Made by a program: the position numbers and the translations under genes
In this document: positions 10,427 through 19,036 of the stretch, piece by piece
How the letters are laid out: each line of letters opens with the position of its first letter
How positions within the stretch are numbered: the stretch's first letter is position 1
The notes under the pieces: generated by a model
The model's database searches: none
Seen by the model: the letters and a program-made list of their open reading frames with translations, nothing else
What the model was told of the DNA's origin: nothing
NCBI GenBank assembly: GCA_015056175.1
Contig: SVGT01000002.1
Coordinates: 1-64,000 of the forward strand
Reading direction: 5' to 3'
DNA: 64,000 nt
DNA from: Clostridiales bacterium
GTDB taxonomy: Bacteria > Bacillota > Clostridia > Christensenellales > Aristaeellaceae

Positions 10427-10519
10427 GCCTTCATGCCTCCTTTGCGATGGCATTATTCTGCCGTGCAGCCGCCGTTTGTATCCACTATTCCCAAAAAGGG
10501 CATGGTTTTTTCAGCAGAA

Positions 10520-10531
10520 AAGTGCTATAAT
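10520..10531 (+). promoter_or_regulatory. Promoter of the glycogen operon (extended -10)
   Basis: GTGCTATAAT gives a perfect TATAAT (10526-10531) preceded by a TGC extended -10. No good -35 is visible at 17 bp, where the sequence is T-rich. It lies 52 bp before the glgB start and diverges from the glucan-synthase homologue. Confidence 0.65.
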
Positions 10532-10583
10532 GCAAATAACACAAATGTATTTTCATACGCCATCCGGACAGGAGGGACATATT

Positions 10584-12551
10584 ATGTTGTATTCTGCGCC
10601 CGATCATACCCAGCGCGAAAACTTTCATCAGGGCAGGGACGACCTGGCCTACCGCTACCTGGGTGCGCACCATGTGCTCCATAACGGCGAAAAGCACTGG
10701 CACTTTGCCGTCTGGGCGCCCAATGCCAGGGCGGTTTATCTGACGGGTGAATTCTGCGAGTGGAAGCAATATGACTATCCCATGGAAAAGCAGTACGACG
10801 GCATCTGGGAATTGCGTCTGCCCGCCCGCCTGTTTACCCCTGAAAGCAACCCGCAAAAATACAATTACGAAAATGCAGCCGAAAAGCTGACCTCCTATAA
10901 ATACGTCATCGTGGGCGCGGACGGGCAAACCCATCTGCGCTGCGACCCCTACGGCACAAGGAGCGAACTGCGCCCCAACACCGCAAGCAAATTGTGCGAC
11001 CTTGATTCCTACGTATGGCACGACAAAAAATGGATGGACAAGCGCCGCGAAAAGCAGATGCTGCGGGAGCCTGTGAACATTTACGAAATGCACCTGGGCA
11101 CCTGGAAGCGGGGGGAAAACGGCAGGATTCTCACCTACGAGGAGATCGGCGAGCTGCTGGTCCCCTACATCCGGGACATGGGCTACACCCATGTGGAATT
11201 CCTCCCCGTCATGGAGCATCCCTTTGACGGCAGCTGGGGCTATCAGGTGATGGGCTATTACGCCCCCACCGCCCGCTACGGCGATCCCTTGGGCCTGATG
11301 AAACTGATCGATAAGCTGCACCAGAACAATATCGGCGTGATATTGGACTGGGTGCCGGCCCACTTCCCCAAGGATGAGGCGGGGCTCAGGTACTTTGACG
11401 GCGCGCCCTGCTACGAGCATGCCGACCCCCGCCGCGCCGAAATGCCCCAGTGGGGCACCCACCTGTTTGACTACGGCCGGGGCGAGGTGCGCTCCTTCCT
11501 GCTGTCCAACGCCTGCTTCTGGCTGGAATACTACCATGCCGACGGCCTGCGCTGCGACGCGGTCAGCTGCATGCTGTACCATGATTTTTGCAAGGAGGAC
11601 GGCCAGTGGCTGCCCAACGAGCGGGGCGATCATGACAATCTGGACGCCATCGCCTTCTTAAAGCACCTGAACACCACGGTGTACGGCCGCTTCCCCGGCG
11701 TGATGATGATCGCCGAAGAGGCCACCGCCTTCCCCAAGATCACCGCCCCTGTGGATGCCGGCGGTCTGGGCTTTGGCTTCAAGTGGAACATGGGCTGGAT
11801 GAACGATATCCTGGCCTATATCAAAAAAGACCCCATCCACCGCAAGTACCATCACGATAAGATCACCTTCTCCCTGTGGTACGCCTTCAACGAAAATTTC
11901 GTGCTGCCCTTCTCCCACGATGAGGTGGTGCACGGCAAGCACAGCATGCTGGACAAACAGCAGGGCGATATCTGGCAAAAGTTTGCGGCGCTGCGCGGCC
12001 TGTACGGCTATATGATGGCTCACCCGGGCAAAAAGCTGCTCTTCATGGGCGGAGAGTTCGGCCACTTCATCGAGTGGAAGTACGACGATCAGCTGGACTG
12101 GTTCCTCCTGCTCTATGACAAGCACCCGGAAATGCAAAAGTACGTGCGGGAGCTGAACAAGCTGTATAAATCCACCCCCGCCATGTATCTCAGGGACGAC
12201 AGCTGGGACGGCTTTGAATGGCTCAGCGTGGACGACGCCGAGCGCAGCTGCGTCAGCTTCATGCGCAAGGCAGGTCGGCACACGCCCATCGTGTGCGCCG
12301 TCAACTTTACCCCCGTGCCCTATCACGATTTCAAGATCGGCCTGCCCTATGACTGCGAGCTGACCGAGGTGCTCTGCAGCGACAAAGCGGAATTTGCCGG
12401 CAGCAATCTGTACAACGGCCTGCCCATCCGCGCCAAAGAAGAGCCGGCCAACAACCACCCCTACAGCGCCTCCATTTTGCTGCCGCCCTACGGCTGTGTG
12501 TACTTCAAGGTCAAAAAAATTCCAAAAAAACAATCAAAAGCCAAAAAATAA
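10584..12551 (+). CDS. glgB: 1,4-alpha-glucan branching enzyme
   Basis: GH13 branching enzyme of 655 residues that transfers alpha-1,4 chains to 6-OH positions during glycogen synthesis. An N-terminal CBM48-like domain (WHFAVWAPNARAVYLTGEF) precedes the TIM barrel. The barrel carries DWVPAHF, the nucleophile region DGLRCDAV (Asp near 324), the acid/base region IAEEAT (Glu near 377) and SHDEVVHGK (Asp near 445). The start ATG 10584 follows GGAGGG. The last residues are lysine-rich (KKQSKAKK), like the longer basic tail on GlgA in this operon. It heads glgB-glgC-glgD-glgA, with 108 bp before glgC that contain no clear promoter or terminator. Confidence 0.95.
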   Translation: MLYSAPDHTQRENFHQGRDDLAYRYLGAHHVLHNGEKHWHFAVWAPNARAVYLTGEFCEWKQYDYPMEKQYDGIWELRLPARLFTPESNPQKYNYENAAEKLTSYKYVIVGADGQTHLRCDPYGTRSELRPNTASKLCDLDSYVWHDKKWMDKRREKQMLREPVNIYEMHLGTWKRGENGRILTYEEIGELLVPYIRDMGYTHVEFLPVMEHPFDGSWGYQVMGYYAPTARYGDPLGLMKLIDKLHQNNIGVILDWVPAHFPKDEAGLRYFDGAPCYEHADPRRAEMPQWGTHLFDYGRGEVRSFLLSNACFWLEYYHADGLRCDAVSCMLYHDFCKEDGQWLPNERGDHDNLDAIAFLKHLNTTVYGRFPGVMMIAEEATAFPKITAPVDAGGLGFGFKWNMGWMNDILAYIKKDPIHRKYHHDKITFSLWYAFNENFVLPFSHDEVVHGKHSMLDKQQGDIWQKFAALRGLYGYMMAHPGKKLLFMGGEFGHFIEWKYDDQLDWFLLLYDKHPEMQKYVRELNKLYKSTPAMYLRDDSWDGFEWLSVDDAERSCVSFMRKAGRHTPIVCAVNFTPVPYHDFKIGLPYDCELTEVLCSDKAEFAGSNLYNGLPIRAKEEPANNHPYSASILLPPYGCVYFKVKKIPKKQSKAKK

Positions 12552-12659
12552 GCAGGATTTGCGCCTGCCCGTAGCAAAATATTGTAGGAACGGCCACAAG
12601 TCTGTTCCTTCTCAATAGGTCAAACCAACACCATTCCACATAGAAAGGGGTTCTTTCTC

Positions 12660-13829
12660 ATGCTTCGCAAAAAACGCTGCGTAGCCATGCTCCTGGCCGG
12701 CGGTCAGGGCACCCGCCTCGGCATCCTCACCAGCAACATGGCCAAGCCCGCCGTTCCCTACGGCGGCAAGTACCGCATCATCGACTTCCCCCTGAGCAAC
12801 TGCTCCAACAGCGGCATTGATACCGTGGGCGTGCTGACCCAGTTCCGTCCTCTGGAACTGAACGCCTATATCGCTTCCGGCGCGCCCTGGGATCTGGACG
12901 TGAGCTTCGGCGGCGTGTACGTGCTGCCCCCCTACCAGACCGGCAAGACCGGCGAATGGTATTCCGGCACCGCCAACGCCATCTACCAGAACCTGGCCTT
13001 CATCGCCCAGTATGATCCCGATTATGTGCTCATCCTCTCCGGCGACCATATCTACAAGATGGATTATGCCGCCATGGTGCAGCACCACGAAGATACCAAC
13101 GCCGACGTGACCATCGCCGTGCGTCAGGTTCCGTGGGAAGAAGCCAGCCGCTTTGGCATCATGAACACCGATGCGGAAGGCAATATTGTGGAGTTTGAGG
13201 AAAAGCCCAAGAATCCCAAGTCCAACAACGCCTCCATGGGCGTGTATGTGTTCACCTGGGAAAAGCTGCGCAAGTACCTGATCGAGGACGAAGCAAACCC
13301 CGAATCCTCCAACGACTTTGGCAAGAACATTATCCCCACCATGCTTGCTGACGGTCAGCACATGGTGGCCTACTCCTTCAACGATTACTGGAAGGACGTG
13401 GGCACCATCGAAAGCCTGTGGGAAGCCAATATGGATCTGCTGGCCGAAAAGCCCGAAATTGACCTGCATGACAAGAACAACCGCATCTATGCCCGCAACA
13501 TGGGCATGATCCCCCAGTACATCGCGCCCGACGCCAAGGTGGACAACTGCCTGATCACCGAAGGCTGCGAAGTGTACGGCGATGCGACCCATTCCATTCT
13601 GTCCTCCGGCTCCGTGGTGGAAAAGGGCGCCAAGGTCATCGACAGCGTCATCTTCCCCGGCGCCCGCATCAAGTCCGGCGCTGTGGTGCGCCGCGCCATC
13701 GTGGCTGAAAACGCCGTGATCTGCGGCGGCGCTGCGGTTGGCGAGGATACCGGCGATATTGCCGTGGTTGGCAACGGCGTGACCGTGCCCGAAGGCACCG
13801 TGATCAAGGCCGGCGAGCAGTTTGCCTGA
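12660..13829 (+). CDS. glgC: Glucose-1-phosphate adenylyltransferase, catalytic subunit
   Basis: Makes ADP-glucose from glucose-1-phosphate and ATP, the committed step of bacterial glycogen synthesis. It has 389 residues. The N-terminal nucleotidyltransferase signature [14 protein letters not shown], the substrate loop [23 protein letters not shown] and the EEKPKNPKS segment are all intact. A C-terminal left-handed beta-helix (hexapeptide repeats such as [12 protein letters not shown]) completes the family architecture. ATG 12660 is preceded by AGAAAGGGG. It is followed 18 bp later by glgD; GlgC and GlgD form a mixed enzyme in Bacillus-type systems. Confidence 0.96.
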   Translation: MLRKKRCVAMLLAGGQGTRLGILTSNMAKPAVPYGGKYRIIDFPLSNCSNSGIDTVGVLTQFRPLELNAYIASGAPWDLDVSFGGVYVLPPYQTGKTGEWYSGTANAIYQNLAFIAQYDPDYVLILSGDHIYKMDYAAMVQHHEDTNADVTIAVRQVPWEEASRFGIMNTDAEGNIVEFEEKPKNPKSNNASMGVYVFTWEKLRKYLIEDEANPESSNDFGKNIIPTMLADGQHMVAYSFNDYWKDVGTIESLWEANMDLLAEKPEIDLHDKNNRIYARNMGMIPQYIAPDAKVDNCLITEGCEVYGDATHSILSSGSVVEKGAKVIDSVIFPGARIKSGAVVRRAIVAENAVICGGAAVGEDTGDIAVVGNGVTVPEGTVIKAGEQFA

Positions 13830-13847
13830 TAGAGGAGGAAAATAACC

Positions 13848-14972
13848 ATGAGAAAAGACGTAATGGGTCTTATTTATACCGGCGAACGTGACCAGCAGCT
13901 CCGCGAACTGACCCAGGAGCGCGCCGTGGCCGCCGTGCCGCTTTGCGGCCGTTACCGCATGATCGACTTCCCGCTGAGCGCCATGACGGGCAGCGGCATC
14001 CGCAACATCGGCGTGATCACCCAGCGCAACTACCAGAGCCTGATGGATCACCTGGGCTCGGGCAAGGAATGGGACCTGCACAGCAAGCGCAGCGGTCTCC
14101 ATATTCTGCCCCCCTTCATGACCAGCGACAACATCGGCATGTATTCCGGCTTCCTGGATGCCCTGCGCAGCAACACCGATTTCCTCAAGCGCAGCAAGGA
14201 AAAGTACATCGTGGTGACCGATACCCACATGCTCTTCTCCGCCCGCTTTGACGAAATGGTGGACGCCCATGTGAAGTCCGGCGCGGATATCACCCTGCTC
14301 TACACCGCGGACGCTACCCTCCGCGCCCAGGGCCCCGGCCGCTTCATCCAGGTGGAAGAGGATCTTACCGTTTCCGCCATCGAAGTGGATCCCACCCTGC
14401 CCCGCCTGCCCCATCAGTACCTGGAATCCTTCTGCATCGAGCGCGAAAAGCTGATCGACCTGGTGGATTCCTCCGTGTCCCGCGGCCAGTATCATTTGAC
14501 CCGCGACCTGCTCATGAGCGGCATCAATAACAAGACCCTGAAGGTGAACGCCTACGAATATCAGGGCAAGGTATGGCATCTGGACAGCGTGCAGGCTTAC
14601 TTCAACTGCAGCATGGATCTGCTCGATCCCCAGAAGCGCGCCTCCCTCTTCCCCCAGGATCGCCCCGTGTGGACCAAGGTGCGCGATGAAATGCCCTCCC
14701 GCTACACCCCCGACGCCAAGGTGGAAAACAGCCTGATCGCCGACGGCTGCATCATCGAGGGCACGGTGGAAAACTGCATCCTGTTCCGCGGCGTGCACAT
14801 CGCCAAGGGCGCTGTGGTGCGCGACTGCATCATCATGCAGGACGGCAAGGTGCACGAAGGCGCCGAGCTGCAGAACTGCATCCTGGATAAGCAGACCACC
14901 ATCCGCGAGCATACCCGCCTGATCGGCCCCCGCACCTATCCCATCGTGATTGCCAAGAACCAGACCGTGTAA
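13848..14972 (+). CDS. glgD: Glucose-1-phosphate adenylyltransferase-like subunit GlgD
   Basis: Paralogue of GlgC (374 residues) that in Gram-positive glycogen operons associates with GlgC and modulates it. The RYRMIDFPLS segment and C-terminal beta-helix are retained. The glycine-rich GGxGxRL nucleotide loop is replaced at the N-terminus by DVMGLIYTGERDQQL, so it is expected to be non-catalytic alone. ATG 13848 follows AGAGGAGG. The 18-bp gap after glgC implies co-transcription. A GC hairpin separates it from glgA. Confidence 0.94.
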   Translation: MRKDVMGLIYTGERDQQLRELTQERAVAAVPLCGRYRMIDFPLSAMTGSGIRNIGVITQRNYQSLMDHLGSGKEWDLHSKRSGLHILPPFMTSDNIGMYSGFLDALRSNTDFLKRSKEKYIVVTDTHMLFSARFDEMVDAHVKSGADITLLYTADATLRAQGPGRFIQVEEDLTVSAIEVDPTLPRLPHQYLESFCIEREKLIDLVDSSVSRGQYHLTRDLLMSGINNKTLKVNAYEYQGKVWHLDSVQAYFNCSMDLLDPQKRASLFPQDRPVWTKVRDEMPSRYTPDAKVENSLIADGCIIEGTVENCILFRGVHIAKGAVVRDCIIMQDGKVHEGAELQNCILDKQTTIREHTRLIGPRTYPIVIAKNQTV

Positions 14973-14983
14973 CACATCATCAA

Positions 14984-15018
14984 GGGGCCCTGAAGCCGTT
15001 TGGGGCCCCATTCTTTTC
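14984..15018 (+). terminator. Intercistronic hairpin between glgD and glgA (possible attenuator)
   Basis: A 7-bp perfect stem GGGGCCC/GGGCCCC (14984-14990 with 15003-15009) and a 12-base loop, followed by a short U-rich stretch (ATTCTTTTC). The T-run is weak, so it may be a partial terminator or an mRNA processing/stability element that lowers glgA relative to glgBCD. Confidence 0.5.
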
Positions 15019-15033
15019 TGAGGTGAATGGATT

Positions 15034-16689
15034 ATGAAAATTTTGTTTGCCGCCTCCGAATGCGTGCCGTTTATCAAAACGGGCGGTTTGGCGGACGTGG
15101 CCGGCGCGCTTTCCACCGTGCTGGCGCAGATGGGCCATGACGTGCGCGTGATGCTGCCCATGTATACCCAGATCAAGGAGCAGTACGTAAAGGACGCCCG
15201 CCATGTGCTGGATTTTGAAGTGGACCTGGGCTGGCGCAAGCAGTACTGCGGCATCGAGGAAGTAAAGCTGAACGGCGTTACCTTCTACCTGCTGGACAAC
15301 AAGTACTACTTTGGCCGTGATTATGTGTACGGCATGGGCGGCGATGAGTACGAGCGCTTTGGCTTCTTCTCCCGCGCCATCCTCAACGCCCTGCCCCTGT
15401 TGGACTTCCAGCCCGATATTCTCCACTGCAACGACTGGCAGACCGGTATGGTGCCTGCGCTGCTGAAGATCCAGTATCAGCACCTGCCCTTCTTTGCCCC
15501 CATCAAGACCATCTTCACCATCCACAACCTGCAGTACCAGGGCGTGTTCCCCATCCCCCAGGTGCAGGATATCCTGAACCTGGGCGACAGCCTGTTTACC
15601 AACGATAAGCTGGAATGCTACGGCTGCGCCAACTACCTGAAGGCCGGTTTGGTCTATGCCGATGAACTGACCACCGTTTCTCCCAGCTATGCGGAGGAGA
15701 TCCAGACCGCCTATTACGGCGAGCATATGGACGGCCTGCTGCGCGCCCGCCGCGAGCATCTCTCCGGCGTGCTCAACGGCATCGATATTGACGAGTACAA
15801 TCCCGCCGCCGATCAGTTCATCCCCGCCCACTTCACCGCCGACAATATGGCCGGCAAGGCGGAGTGCAAGCGCCTTTTGCAGGAAGAGCTGGGTCTGGAT
15901 ATCGACCCCAACAAGCCCCTGATCGGCATGATCGGCAGGCTTAGCAACCAGAAGGGTCTGGACCTGGTGGACCACATCATCACCGATATGATGGCGGAGG
16001 ACGTGCAGCTCATCGTGCTGGGCATGGGCGAACCCAAGTACGTCAACCTGTTCAGTTGGGCCGAACAGCGCTACCCCGGCTCCGTGGCCGCCCGCTTCCA
16101 GCTGGATCTGGAGCTGGCGCACCGCATCTATGCCGGCGCGGACATGTTCCTCATGCCCAGCCAGTTTGAGCCCTGCGGCCTTGCCCAGATGATGGCGCTG
16201 CGCTACGGCACCATTCCCATCGTGCGCGAGACCGGCGGCCTGCGCGATACCGTGCTCTCCTACAACGAGTTCAACGGCGCGGGCAACGGCTTCAGCTTCT
16301 TTAACTACAACGCCCACGATATGCTCTTTACCATCCGCCGCGCGGTGAACTACTACCGCACCAACAAGCCCGTCTGGGAAATGCTGATGAAGCGCGGCAT
16401 GGAGGGCGATTACAGCTGGACCCACAGCGCTCAGGTGTACGTAGCCCTGTACGAGAGCATTCTGCCCAAGGTTCCCGCTCCCGAAGCCCCCGCCGAGGAA
16501 GCCCCCAAGGCCGAAGAAAAGCCCAAGGCCAAAAAGGCGCCCGCTAAAAAGGCTGCGCCGAAAAAGACCGTGAAGGCGGAGGACGCCCCCGCGGAAGAAA
16601 AGCCCAAGGCGAAGAAAGCCCCCGCCAAGAAGGCTCCTGCCAAAAAGGCAGCCGCCAAGAAAGCGGAAGACGCCCCCAAGGCTGAATAA
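15034..16689 (+). CDS. glgA: Glycogen (starch) synthase with histone-H1-like basic tail
   Basis: GT5 ADP-glucose glycogen synthase, 551 residues. The ADP-glucose-binding KTGGLADV motif is at the N-terminus. GMIGRLSNQKGLDL and FEPCGLAQMMALRYG with RETGGLRDTV mark the C-terminal GT-B domain. The conserved enzyme ends near residue 476, the usual GlgA length. A further ~75 residues are almost only Ala, Lys, Pro and Glu, with repeated KKAPAKK and EEKPKAKK blocks resembling eukaryotic H1 or bacterial AlgP tails. The tail is in frame up to the stop and the terminator, so it is not a frameshift. ATG 15034 follows GAGGTG. It is the last gene of the operon. Confidence 0.95.
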   Translation: MKILFAASECVPFIKTGGLADVAGALSTVLAQMGHDVRVMLPMYTQIKEQYVKDARHVLDFEVDLGWRKQYCGIEEVKLNGVTFYLLDNKYYFGRDYVYGMGGDEYERFGFFSRAILNALPLLDFQPDILHCNDWQTGMVPALLKIQYQHLPFFAPIKTIFTIHNLQYQGVFPIPQVQDILNLGDSLFTNDKLECYGCANYLKAGLVYADELTTVSPSYAEEIQTAYYGEHMDGLLRARREHLSGVLNGIDIDEYNPAADQFIPAHFTADNMAGKAECKRLLQEELGLDIDPNKPLIGMIGRLSNQKGLDLVDHIITDMMAEDVQLIVLGMGEPKYVNLFSWAEQRYPGSVAARFQLDLELAHRIYAGADMFLMPSQFEPCGLAQMMALRYGTIPIVRETGGLRDTVLSYNEFNGAGNGFSFFNYNAHDMLFTIRRAVNYYRTNKPVWEMLMKRGMEGDYSWTHSAQVYVALYESILPKVPAPEAPAEEAPKAEEKPKAKKAPAKKAAPKKTVKAEDAPAEEKPKAKKAPAKKAPAKKAAAKKAEDAPKAE

Positions 16690-16703
16690 CAAAAAGGATC
16701 CAT

Positions 16704-16735
16704 GCCTCCCGCGCAGCAGCGGGAGGCGTTTTTTT
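16704..16735 (+). terminator. Rho-independent terminator of the glycogen operon
   Basis: Nine-bp stem GCCTCCCGC/GCGGGAGGC (16704-16712 with 16719-16727), 6-base loop, then G and seven T. Confidence 0.95.
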
Positions 16736-16788
16736 ACGCATCAAAAAAGCAGTGAAGGCAACACCTTTTCTGCCTTCACCGCTGTCAG

Positions 16789-17133
16789 TCACGTTCCGGA
16801 TGAATCCTGTTTTCTGTTTTTTTCGATCCGAACCGCGGAAACGACCGCATACACCACCGCAGCCACCATGAGCACGCTGCTCAGCGGATACAGCCGCTCC
16901 CATCCGGTCAGAAGCGCCGTACCCGTCAACAGCAAGGACACAGACAGGCACAAAAACACCCAAGCGCTCTGCCGGTAATAGGGCTTCTTATCCATCTTTA
17001 CCCGTTCTTCGGGAGAAGCATAAATGTACGCGTTGTTCAGCAAAAACCCCTTCTCCCGGAAGGAAAAAACAGAAATGACCAGAAGACCTGCCGCGATGAA
17101 AAGCAGCACCGCCGCCACGATCACATCTTCCAT
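16789..17133 (-). CDS. Small DUF3784-like membrane protein
   Basis: 114 residues with three hydrophobic segments: IVAAVLLFIAAGLLVISVF at the start, VFLCLSVSLLLTGTALLTG in the middle and VLMVAAVVYAVVSAV near the end. The loop between the first two (ASPEERVKMDKKPYYRQSA) has the charged YxxxxxxxKxDKK pattern I associate with DUF3784. ATG 17133 follows AAAAGGAGGG and it has its own promoter. Function is unknown; no partner gene is evident, since the neighbours are a convergent glg operon and an ABC exporter ending upstream. Confidence 0.7.
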   Translation of the reverse strand: MEDVIVAAVLLFIAAGLLVISVFSFREKGFLLNNAYIYASPEERVKMDKKPYYRQSAWVFLCLSVSLLLTGTALLTGWERLYPLSSVLMVAAVVYAVVSAVRIEKNRKQDSSGT

Positions 17134-17165
17134 GCGCTCCCTCCTTTTGCTGCATTGCTGCTCTC

Positions 17166-17194
17166 AGCATACCACACGCTGCGCATACAGTAAA
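17166..17194 (-). promoter_or_regulatory. Promoter of the DUF3784-like gene
   Basis: Minus strand TTTACT (17189-17194), 17 bp, TATGCT (17166-17171) with a TGG before the -10. The -35 overlaps the foot of the terminator of the upstream ABC exporter genes. Confidence 0.65.
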
Positions 17195-17222
17195 GCCCCG
17201 GCATTCTCACATCCGGGGCTTT
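17192..17222 (-). terminator. Terminator of the ABC exporter operon
   Basis: Ten-bp stem AAAGCCCCGG/CCGGGGCTTT (17192-17201 with 17213-17222) and an 11-base loop, downstream of the second ABC gene. The following T-run is short on the minus strand. Confidence 0.75.
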
Positions 17223-17242
17223 GTCCTTTTTCAAGTTTTCCG

Positions 17243-19036
17243 TTACTTGGCAAACTGAGCGTCGTACATTTCGCGGTAGAAGCCGCCTTTTTTCATCAGT
17301 TCCCTGTGGGTGCCGCGCTCCACCACGTCGCCGTCCTTCACGACCAGAATCAAATCGGCATGCTGGATGGTGCTGAGGCGATGCGCCACCACAAAGCAGG
17401 TCTTATCCTTCATCAGGCGGCGCATGGCCTGCTGGATGTGCACCTCGGTGCGGGTATCCACGTTGGAGGTGGCTTCGTCCAATATCAGCATGCGGGCGTC
17501 CACCAGCATGGCGCGGGCGATGGTGAGCAATTGCTTCTGACCCTTGGAAATATTGGTGCCGTCGTCGGTGAGCACAGTATCGTAGCCATCCGGCAGGCTC
17601 ATGATGTAATTGTGGATGCGGGCAGCCCTGGCAGCCTCCTCCACCTCCTCCCGGGTAGCCCCGGGACGGGCATAGGCGATGTTTTCGTAAATGGTGCCCG
17701 AGAACAGCCAGGTATCCTGCAGCACCATGGAATACGCCCGGCGCAGGCTCTGCCGGGTGATATCGTCCACATTTTTGCCGTCCACCGTCATGCGGCCGGA
17801 ATCGATATCGTAAAAGCGCATGAGCAGGTTGATCAGCGTGGTCTTGCCCGCGCCCGTGGGGCCGACGATGGCGATCATGGCGCCCTTTCTTGCTTCAAAG
17901 GACAGCTTCTTGAGAATGGGCTTGTTCTTTTCATAGCCGAAGGAAACGTCCTTCATTTCCACATAGCCTTCGGCATGTTCAATGGGCTGTGCGCCCTCCA
18001 GATCCCTGGGCTCCAGCGGCTCGTCCAGCAGCGCAAACACGCGGTCGGCCGCAGCCAGGGCGCTCTGCAGATCGCCGTAGATGTTGGCGATCTCGTTGAT
18101 GGGGCCGGAGAACTTGCGGCTGTACTGCACAAAGGCGCTGATATCGCCAAGGCTCAAGCCGCCCGCCATGTACTGCAGCGCGCCGAACACGCTGATGAGC
18201 GCGATGGACAAATTGTTGATGAAGTTCACCGAGGGGCCCATCATGGAGGAATAATATTCACTCTTGTAATAGGCGTCCACCACGTCGTTGTTGACGGTAT
18301 CCAGCTTGGAAAGGGTGTTTTCCTCCTGATGGTAGGCCTTCAGCGTCTTCATGCCGGTGATCATTTCTTCGGAGAAGTCGTTGAGCTCGCCCATCTTGCG
18401 GCTGCGCTTCTTAAACAGGGGCTGGGTGTGCTTGGTAATGAAAGCGGTCAGGCACACGCTCAGCGGGATGGTGAAGAGGAAAATGAGCACCAGCGAGGGC
18501 GCGATGGACAGCATCATGATGAGCGATCCCGTCAGGGTGATGATGCTGGTCAGGATACTGATCACGTCGCTGGAAAGGGAGGTGTTGATGGTATCCGTAT
18601 CGTAGAAAATGCGGCTGATGATGTCGCCGATGGGATGGGTATCCACGTACTTGACGGGCATGTCCGAAATGCGTTCAAACATGTCGCGGCGCATCTTCAG
18701 CGTGATGCGGCGGGAGATGTGCACCATCAGGATGGCCAGGAGGTAGCTCATCACCGAGGAGCCCAGATAGAACAGGAGCATGAGCAAGGCGTAATGCGAA
18801 ACGCCCTTGAAATCCACGCCGCCCTCTGCCGTGATGCAGTCGATGGCAGCGCCGGAAAGCGCCGGGCCGATCATGGCAAACACGTTGCTCAGCACCGTCA
18901 AAACGAATGCCAGCAGCAGCAGCCACTTGAAATTGAGAATGTACCTGAACAGACGCAGGAATGCCTTTTTCTTGTCCGCCGGGCGGTCAAAATTGCTGTG
19001 ACGGCCGCCGGGACCGCGTCGGTTACCCATTTGCAT
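17243..19036 (-). CDS. ABC exporter half-transporter, subunit 2 (TMD-NBD)
   Basis: 597-residue type IV (ABCB-like) exporter half. An N-terminal six-helix membrane domain is followed by a nucleotide-binding domain with Walker A GPTGAGKTT and a normal Walker B plus catalytic Glu (LILDEATSNVD). The signature is non-standard, ISKGQKQ instead of LSGGQ. This complements the partner subunit: the sound ATP site uses this subunit's Walker B and the partner's FSGGQQQ, while the other site is degenerate, as in TM287/288 and BmrCD. I start at ATG 19036, six bases after GGGAGGTG; a GTG at 19045 has no site. It overlaps the upstream partner gene by 14 bp. The substrate is unknown. Confidence 0.9.
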   Translation of the reverse strand: MQMGNRRGPGGRHSNFDRPADKKKAFLRLFRYILNFKWLLLLAFVLTVLSNVFAMIGPALSGAAIDCITAEGGVDFKGVSHYALLMLLFYLGSSVMSYLLAILMVHISRRITLKMRRDMFERISDMPVKYVDTHPIGDIISRIFYDTDTINTSLSSDVISILTSIITLTGSLIMMLSIAPSLVLIFLFTIPLSVCLTAFITKHTQPLFKKRSRKMGELNDFSEEMITGMKTLKAYHQEENTLSKLDTVNNDVVDAYYKSEYYSSMMGPSVNFINNLSIALISVFGALQYMAGGLSLGDISAFVQYSRKFSGPINEIANIYGDLQSALAAADRVFALLDEPLEPRDLEGAQPIEHAEGYVEMKDVSFGYEKNKPILKKLSFEARKGAMIAIVGPTGAGKTTLINLLMRFYDIDSGRMTVDGKNVDDITRQSLRRAYSMVLQDTWLFSGTIYENIAYARPGATREEVEEAARAARIHNYIMSLPDGYDTVLTDDGTNISKGQKQLLTIARAMLVDARMLILDEATSNVDTRTEVHIQQAMRRLMKDKTCFVVAHRLSTIQHADLILVVKDGDVVERGTHRELMKKGGFYREMYDAQFAK

